Source: Haliclona indistincta (taxonomy: Eukaryota; Porifera; Demospongiae; Haplosclerida; Chalinidae). From it: a stretch of 64,000 bases of DNA. The stretch's first letter is position 1. Each line of letters opens with the position of its first letter. The notes under the pieces are model-generated. The model did no database searches. It had not been told where the DNA came from and worked only from the letters and a program-made list of their open reading frames with translations. The position numbers were made by a program, and so were the translations under genes. The stretch is taken from NCBI GenBank assembly GCA_964017065.1, contig OZ024785.1, forward strand, positions 4,502,588-4,566,587. The letters run 5' to 3'. Positions 58,818 through 64,000 of this stretch are shown one piece after another.

Positions 58818-59654
58818 ATGTCTGCCATTGTTAGAGTGTTGTTTTTGTTGGTAGTCAGCAGTGTTTCAGTCATTCAGTCTACACCAATTCCAATTGATGA
58901 TTTTGTTCAGTCTGCACCAATTCCAATTGATGATTGTCATACTTGTAATAGTATAGATGCATCTGTGAAAATAACAGCATCTATTAGAATAATAAATAAG
59001 GTATGTTGCAGATAATACACATTGTTTTGAATATTTATTTATTGCTCCATATACACAGCTGCTTGATTCGTATAACATTAGTATACCTGAAGTCAACTGT
59101 TCATCATTTAGAAAACTTAGCGCCCCTCCATCACAAATAGTTTGCGAAAGGCTTCCTCTTCATCTTTTTGAGCTACATCAAGTTAATGCTATCATTGAAA
59201 AGCATTTAAACAGTAGTAATGCAGACTCTAGCATCGATAATTACATGCAGATGCGAGCTGTTTCTATATTTATCAAAGACAGTCTTTCAAGAACCTGTGA
59301 ATTGGTAAGCCAACAAATGCTCTTAATGTGTCATCTTTCACTCTCTTATGATAGGCATCCACTGAATGTAGTATATATAACACAACAATAGACTGTTCTA
59401 CATACGCATATCAATCTAAAATGCTTAATGTAAGCACTTTCCCCATCGAATCACTTTTCTGGAAGGCAAAACTTATTACACAGACCATCAAATGGAAATT
59501 TGTGGGCGCTACAGACTGTAATATCAAGCCTATTCCTCAATGTGATCAATCCTGGATTGACTTTGTGATGAATGGTACTTATGTCAAAACTAGAACATGG
59601 CTGTCAAACAACTCTAATTTAGGTTCTGATAATAAACTGACCTGCTATTATTAA
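58818..59654 (+). CDS. secreted cysteine-containing family protein, copy I (intact, slot 1, 3 exons)
   Basis: Exons are 58818-59000, 59059-59304 and 59355-59654, with phase-0 introns of 58 and 50 nt. The product is 242 residues, the longest seen. Signal peptide MSAIVRVLFLLVVSSVSV. Right after the predicted cleavage site a 33-nt unit is duplicated, giving PIPIDD twice. Helix 1 is VCERLPLHLFELHQVNAIIE, helix 2 MRAVSIFIKDSLSRTCEL, helix 3 PIESLFWKAKLITQTIKWKF. The tail differs from D and F (QCDQSWIDFVMNGTY, then TWLSNNSNLGSDNKLTCYY). It is the only intact slot-1 copy in the window. Function unknown. Confidence 0.87.
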
Positions 59655-59759
59655 GAATTTACTTTGTTAAAAATTAATACTATTAAAAATTTTTCATGAT
59701 TATCAGTATCATAATAGACAATACACAAGAGAGGTAAAGAAGAGGGAACTTGACTTGCA
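59655..59759 (+). other. 3' flank of gene I
   Basis: AT-rich flank and CAAGAGAGGTAAAGAAGA block up to F9. Confidence 0.6.
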
Positions 59760-60503
59760 AGTTAGCCCAAGTAAACAAGCACCAGCTTGAGTATCGCCGC
59801 GCCGTATCAATCATGGAGAACACATAATTTATTTTGTCTGGAGTCTTCGAAGAACGGTAAGCTAGTATAGGTTCACAATTCTGCGCTTGCCAGATAATTA
59901 TAATCGCCGTACAGGTCTACAAACAAGTGTGGGCGGGGCTCGTTTGCACTGCATGTATGCATGCAATTATTTTTAGCTACAAGTTTAAAATATTGTTAAT
60001 AATAAATAAGCCATCAACAACAGGAAAACTAAACCAATGGTGGAAACAGAGGCGGCTCAGAACGTGCATGATATTGAACTGCACTTCACTGTAAAAGAAA
60101 TAAGGACACAAAAAAGAAATTAAAAGATTTGTATTGAAATTAAAATGATTTAGGGTTGTGAAATCTACCACTGGTTCACAATGTAAATTAACAAGGAATA
60201 AGCATGGAATGGTAACATGACTGACTTACTAACAAACCATTGATACTACATCAGTGGCTGCTGTGGTTGGCTATAGCTAGTTCAGCTTGTTGCTGTTGAC
60301 TGACACCTGACGTTCATTCAGCTAGCTTGTGACAAAATATTGATCTTATGTACAGCCACTGATGTAGGGATCCATAGTCAGTTAACAAGTTAATTGTGTT
60401 ACCATTCCATGCTTGTTCCTGGTTAGTCTACATTGTGGACCAGTGGTAGATTTCACAACCCTACATCCTTTTGATTTCGATAGAAATCTTTTATATTTTC
60501 TTT
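59760..60503 (-). mobile_element. F-family element F9, 3'-truncated
   Basis: Same truncated form and position as F5. Fold-back arms are more diverged than in other copies. It is an old, shared insertion. Confidence 0.78.
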
Positions 60504-61242
60504 ACATCACATGCATGCTGTGAACTGCACGACTGAAAAAATTAACTATAATTGATGAGAAAACCTATAAATCAACCTGTTTTAAGGCTTCAACGTTAAC
60601 AGTCTTAATTGTTGCAAAGGGTATGTACACAAACCAGTCAGTTTGAGTGACAAACATTACATGGCACAAAAAATGTAAACCTTTCTGCAGAAATGACCAA
60701 CTCATTTACAATCATTTTATTCAAACCTTTCTTGTTTTATGAGTTAACAAAAATTTCCAATTTATAGACGACATGCTCACAAGACTTGTAAACATGGCAT
60801 TGAGCAAGTCTTAGAATGGATGTCGTCGGGATGCTGAACTGATGGCGCATGATAATAGATATGTTGTGGGATCGGTTAATATGACTAAATCATAGTAATA
60901 GATAAATGTATACATGTATGATAGTACCAATGTTATTATCAGTATAATTATTTGCATGATTTATCTATTCCATAAAAGGTTTGTCTATTGTTGATTCTGT
61001 ACCTAACTTAGCTCATTAAATTTTACATAATGTTTGTGTTGTACGTACAATTCCTATTGTGGGGGGTATGGTAATTATTATACAACATAATGTGTACTAC
61101 AGTTAGTTAGAGGATCATTATAGGTGTACTTTTCAGTTGAATTGGGTATATTCATTGTGGAACTTGCATGAGGATTAAAACTAAACAAGTACATTTCAGA
61201 AAAGTACCATACTATAGGAGTCAAGTAAATTCCAAACTATCA
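60504..61242 (+). other. slot-2 upstream region (copy J), part 1
   Basis: Contains the M2 relic (about 60540-60660, minus strand) and the G-rich block (61045-61070). No gene. Confidence 0.6.
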
Positions 61243-62453
61243 AAGAAAATAAAAAGATTTCTAACGAAATCAAAAGGATGTAGGGATAAAGAAATCTGCT
61301 ACTGGTCCACAATGTAAACCAACAAGGAGCAAGCATGGAATGGTAACACGATTGACTTGCTAACAGACCATAGATCCCTACATCAGTGGCTGTACATAAC
61401 ATTTTGACTATACTATAATTATTTTGTCACAAGCTAACCAATGCATGTCAGGTGTCAGTCAATAGCAACTAGCAGAACTGCTGTAGTCAGCCACTGATGT
61501 AGGGATCTATGGTCTGTTAGCAAGTCAATCGTGTTACCATTCCATGCTTGCTCCTTGTTGGTTTACATTGTGGACCAGTAGCAGATTTCTTTATCCCTAC
61601 ATCCTTTTGATTTCGTTAGAAATCTTTTTATTTTCTTGTTTGTGTCCTTTTTTCTTTTACAGTGAGTTTCAAATTTTTGGTGCAGTTCGAATTCGGCAAG
61701 ATAATGTATCTCTTTTTTGTTTCCATCATTGGTTTGGTTTGCTTTTCTTGATAAATGCTTTTAACTTGTAGCTCCTAAATGGTGAAACTAGCTCATGCAT
61801 TCATGCATGCTGCAGCCTGGATATGCACAGCATACGAGCCCCGCCCACTCTGGTTTAGAATTTTCTGTATGGCTGTGATACTATCTGGCAAGCATCAGAA
61901 CGGTGATACTACACGACCTTACTCTGTGAGTTGTTCTTCGAAGACTCCAGACGCCAATATGCGCTCTCCATATGGCGATACTCTACATGTGTGTTTGGTC
62001 ACGTGCGTATTACGTAATCACAATAATGGCGTCAAACACTTAGCTGACAACTGTTCGTGATCGTGAGCTCGTCAAATGTATATCGTCGTTTCGCTAAAAA
62101 GTAAGTTCAAAAGGCACATGCCAGGAGAATTTCACGACTGTTCGTGGGTGTTTTGGTCTTGACACTGCTCGCGTAAAGGCGCTAGGCGAGTGGAAGAAAG
62201 AAGAATAAGAAAACGAAGATGACGAAAGTCGATTTTCACCGTTTCCAGGTTCGTCACTTTAGTAACAATTTCGAGCAATCTCCTTGCTACTGTAAGATGG
62301 GGCAACGCCAGAGAGCAGATCTAAGTGTCTTTGGACGTATAAAATTTATCACCAGGCGAAATATCAGCGTTTGAACGCTAATACATTGTATGTAGCCGCC
62401 ATCTTGTTTTCTCGTTCATCCCTACATAGGGAGACACTACCGTGTCTCCCTAA
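61243..62453 (+). mobile_element. F-family element F10 (complete)
   Basis: The 1211-bp copy starts AAGAAAATAAAAAG and ends hairpin GGGAGACAC-TACC-GTGTCTCCC plus CTAA. The host reads ACTATCA before and TAGTAACCTTGC after; the unfilled paralogue at 50733 reads CAACATAGTAACC. It is very similar to F4. Confidence 0.93.
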
Positions 62454-63891
62454 TAGTAACCTTGCATAGCAACCCCATCCCTTCTTGGGCTTGATATGCT
62501 CCTGCTAGTAATCAAAATTAATGTTCTATAATATGATATCTGACCATTAAGCTCAATATTGATTAGGATGCCCACGAATTTACAGACAATACACATTGCA
62601 GTAAAATTATTATCCACACTTGTCGAATGTTAATTCGTTTGGTAATTGAAGTACGGCTGTTTAGCATGACATCAAATTAATGTCATTGTTAGATTAAGCT
62701 GATCTTTAATTTATCTTCGGTTGTCATAAAAAATTAACGAGTTTAAATTTCTCAAATTGTATTAGACTTAGGATTAACAAACAGTTTGCATTATATAGAT
62801 TAAATTTTTAATGTGGTTGCATAAGGCAACCAGAGTTAGCAATTATATGAAGCTTCCAATTACAGTGCACACTCTCCTCTATACCTGTGAAATATCAAGA
62901 AGAAACCCTACCCTCCCAACCCTGTGTCAAGTTCAGACTCAAACCACTTTACTTCACACACAAAGTCACTTTTAGACATTAATTTTGGTAAAGTCTCTTC
63001 CTTATTTCACCCCAGCCTGATCAATGTTGTACTCACTATGTTCAACTTTTTCAATATAATTCCCGGTATTGAGGACACGGTGGGGGCAGGCAATGACAGA
63101 CCATCACAACACTCACATGTTACTCAAACTATCCCTCTGTCATGCAGTACCAAGCCTACACATACAGCTGCATCTCATCCTGTGCCTCAGTGCCAGGCCT
63201 GCAGCTACAGGAATATGCCCTGCCTGCAGCATTGTCTCTGTGACTATAATTAACACCCAGGTTGCAACTCAAACTGCCTACATGTCGTTGTTGGTCCAGT
63301 CAATGATTGCCATAACAACAAACCAGACATAACAAACCACTCACACACCAAGTCACCATTACATGCAGATATGTACACTTACTCAAGTCTCCTCCTTATT
63401 TCACCTCTGATCAATGCTGACAAAATTTTAACCACATGTTCAATTTTAAGTTCCCAGCCAAGAGGACACGGTGGGGACAGGCGATGACAGACCATCACAG
63501 CGCTCACAAGTTACACAAACTATGCCTCAATGCCAAGCCTACACACTTGCACACAGCTGCATCTCATCCTGTGCCTCAGTGCCAAGCCCGAAGCTATGGA
63601 CCTGCCTGCAGCATTGTCTCAGCACCTGGAGACTGTAATTCACAACCGGGTTGCAACAGCCTCATGCATGTTGTTTTTGGTCAGCGCAGCACGTTAGCAT
63701 AATAGGTCTCAGTTAACGCAGAAATTAGGAAGAGTTGAAACATTTCTGAACAATGAGATAATGATGTTTGTTGTATTTGCATTAATATGTAGTGAAACTA
63801 GTATGTCTGCAAAAGACATTATTTCCTGATCTTGAATACCTTACATCAAGTTACAAGTTATACATGTAGATGAACAAGTAGAGAATTACAG
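62454..63891 (+). other. slot-2 upstream region (copy J), part 2, with internal duplication
   Basis: The exon-like block (EDTVGAGNDRPSQ) occurs twice here, at about 63070-63330 and 63457-63700, as a ~390-nt tandem duplication that other units lack. No gene is supported. Confidence 0.6.
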
Positions 63892-63899
63892 TATAAAAG
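63892..63899 (+). promoter_or_regulatory. TATA box of gene J; gene continues beyond the window
   Basis: TATAAAAG and the standard slot-2 leader reach the last base. By comparison with A and D the ATG should fall within a few bases after position 64000. Confidence 0.85.
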
Positions 63900-64000
63900 C
63901 TGAAGTTAGGTTCAGTTCAAACCAACAATTCATCGAGTTTCACAGTTGATCTCTGTATTCAATCTATCTGTAGTACATACAATAATTAATTTTATTCACA

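Noticed and set aside
1..64000. tRNA or rRNA genes
   Set aside because: I looked for T-loop (GGTTCRA) and cloverleaf-like pairs and saw none convincing. A tRNAscan run would be decisive.

Overview
The window is eukaryotic and AT-rich. It has split genes with very small introns (50-59 nt), TATA promoters, AATAAA sites, LINE fragments, many MITE-like repeats and one 200-N assembly gap. Compact introns plus dense short fold-back repeats would suit a sponge-like invertebrate (a demosponge such as Amphimedon is my guess), but no sequence here proves the taxon.

The host backbone is a tandem array of one gene family on the + strand. Each gene has three exons and two tiny phase-0 introns. It encodes a secreted, cysteine-containing, N-glycosylatable protein of about 214-242 residues that I do not recognise. 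Genes come in pairs: a slot-1 gene, a spacer, a slot-2 gene, a spacer. I count six pairs: (slot 1 lost; A at 3600), (relic at 19.9 kb; B at 22508), (C at 32133; D at 36032), (E at 41597; F at 44382), (G at 47543; H at 53156) and (I at 58818; J, promoter only, at the window end). A, D, F and I look intact. B, C, E, G, H and the 19.9-kb relic are broken by insertions, frameshifts, a stop or lost exons. The block with D and the block with F are nearly identical, so that duplication is recent.

The rest is mobile DNA. The dominant family, here called F, has ten copies. Each has a long fold-back palindrome at its 5' end, a middle with a purine-pyrimidine tract, and a short perfect hairpin next to its 3' end (CTAA). 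Insertion is between A and T with no target duplication, as shown by empty sites in the duplicated host and by an F inside another F. A related family, P (three copies), has the same plan. A third family, R (two copies), also fits A|T insertion and ends in a hairpin plus CTAG. These are Helitron-like traits, but the usual 5' TC is missing. Hairpin stems and palindrome arms differ between copies yet stay self-complementary within each copy.

Other insertions: a 5.8-kb element with ~600-bp inverted ends and a 6-bp duplication (11248-17076); a hAT-type MITE inside it; a 535-bp palindrome with an 8-bp duplication inside a GC-richer 5.3-kb insertion of unknown type (4552-9837); a 1.2-kb long-inverted-repeat element (29388-30584); a 580-bp TIR element (57251-57830); a multi-hairpin insertion in exon 1 of gene G; LINE 3' ends; and a decayed retroelement-type integrase zinc-binding domain.
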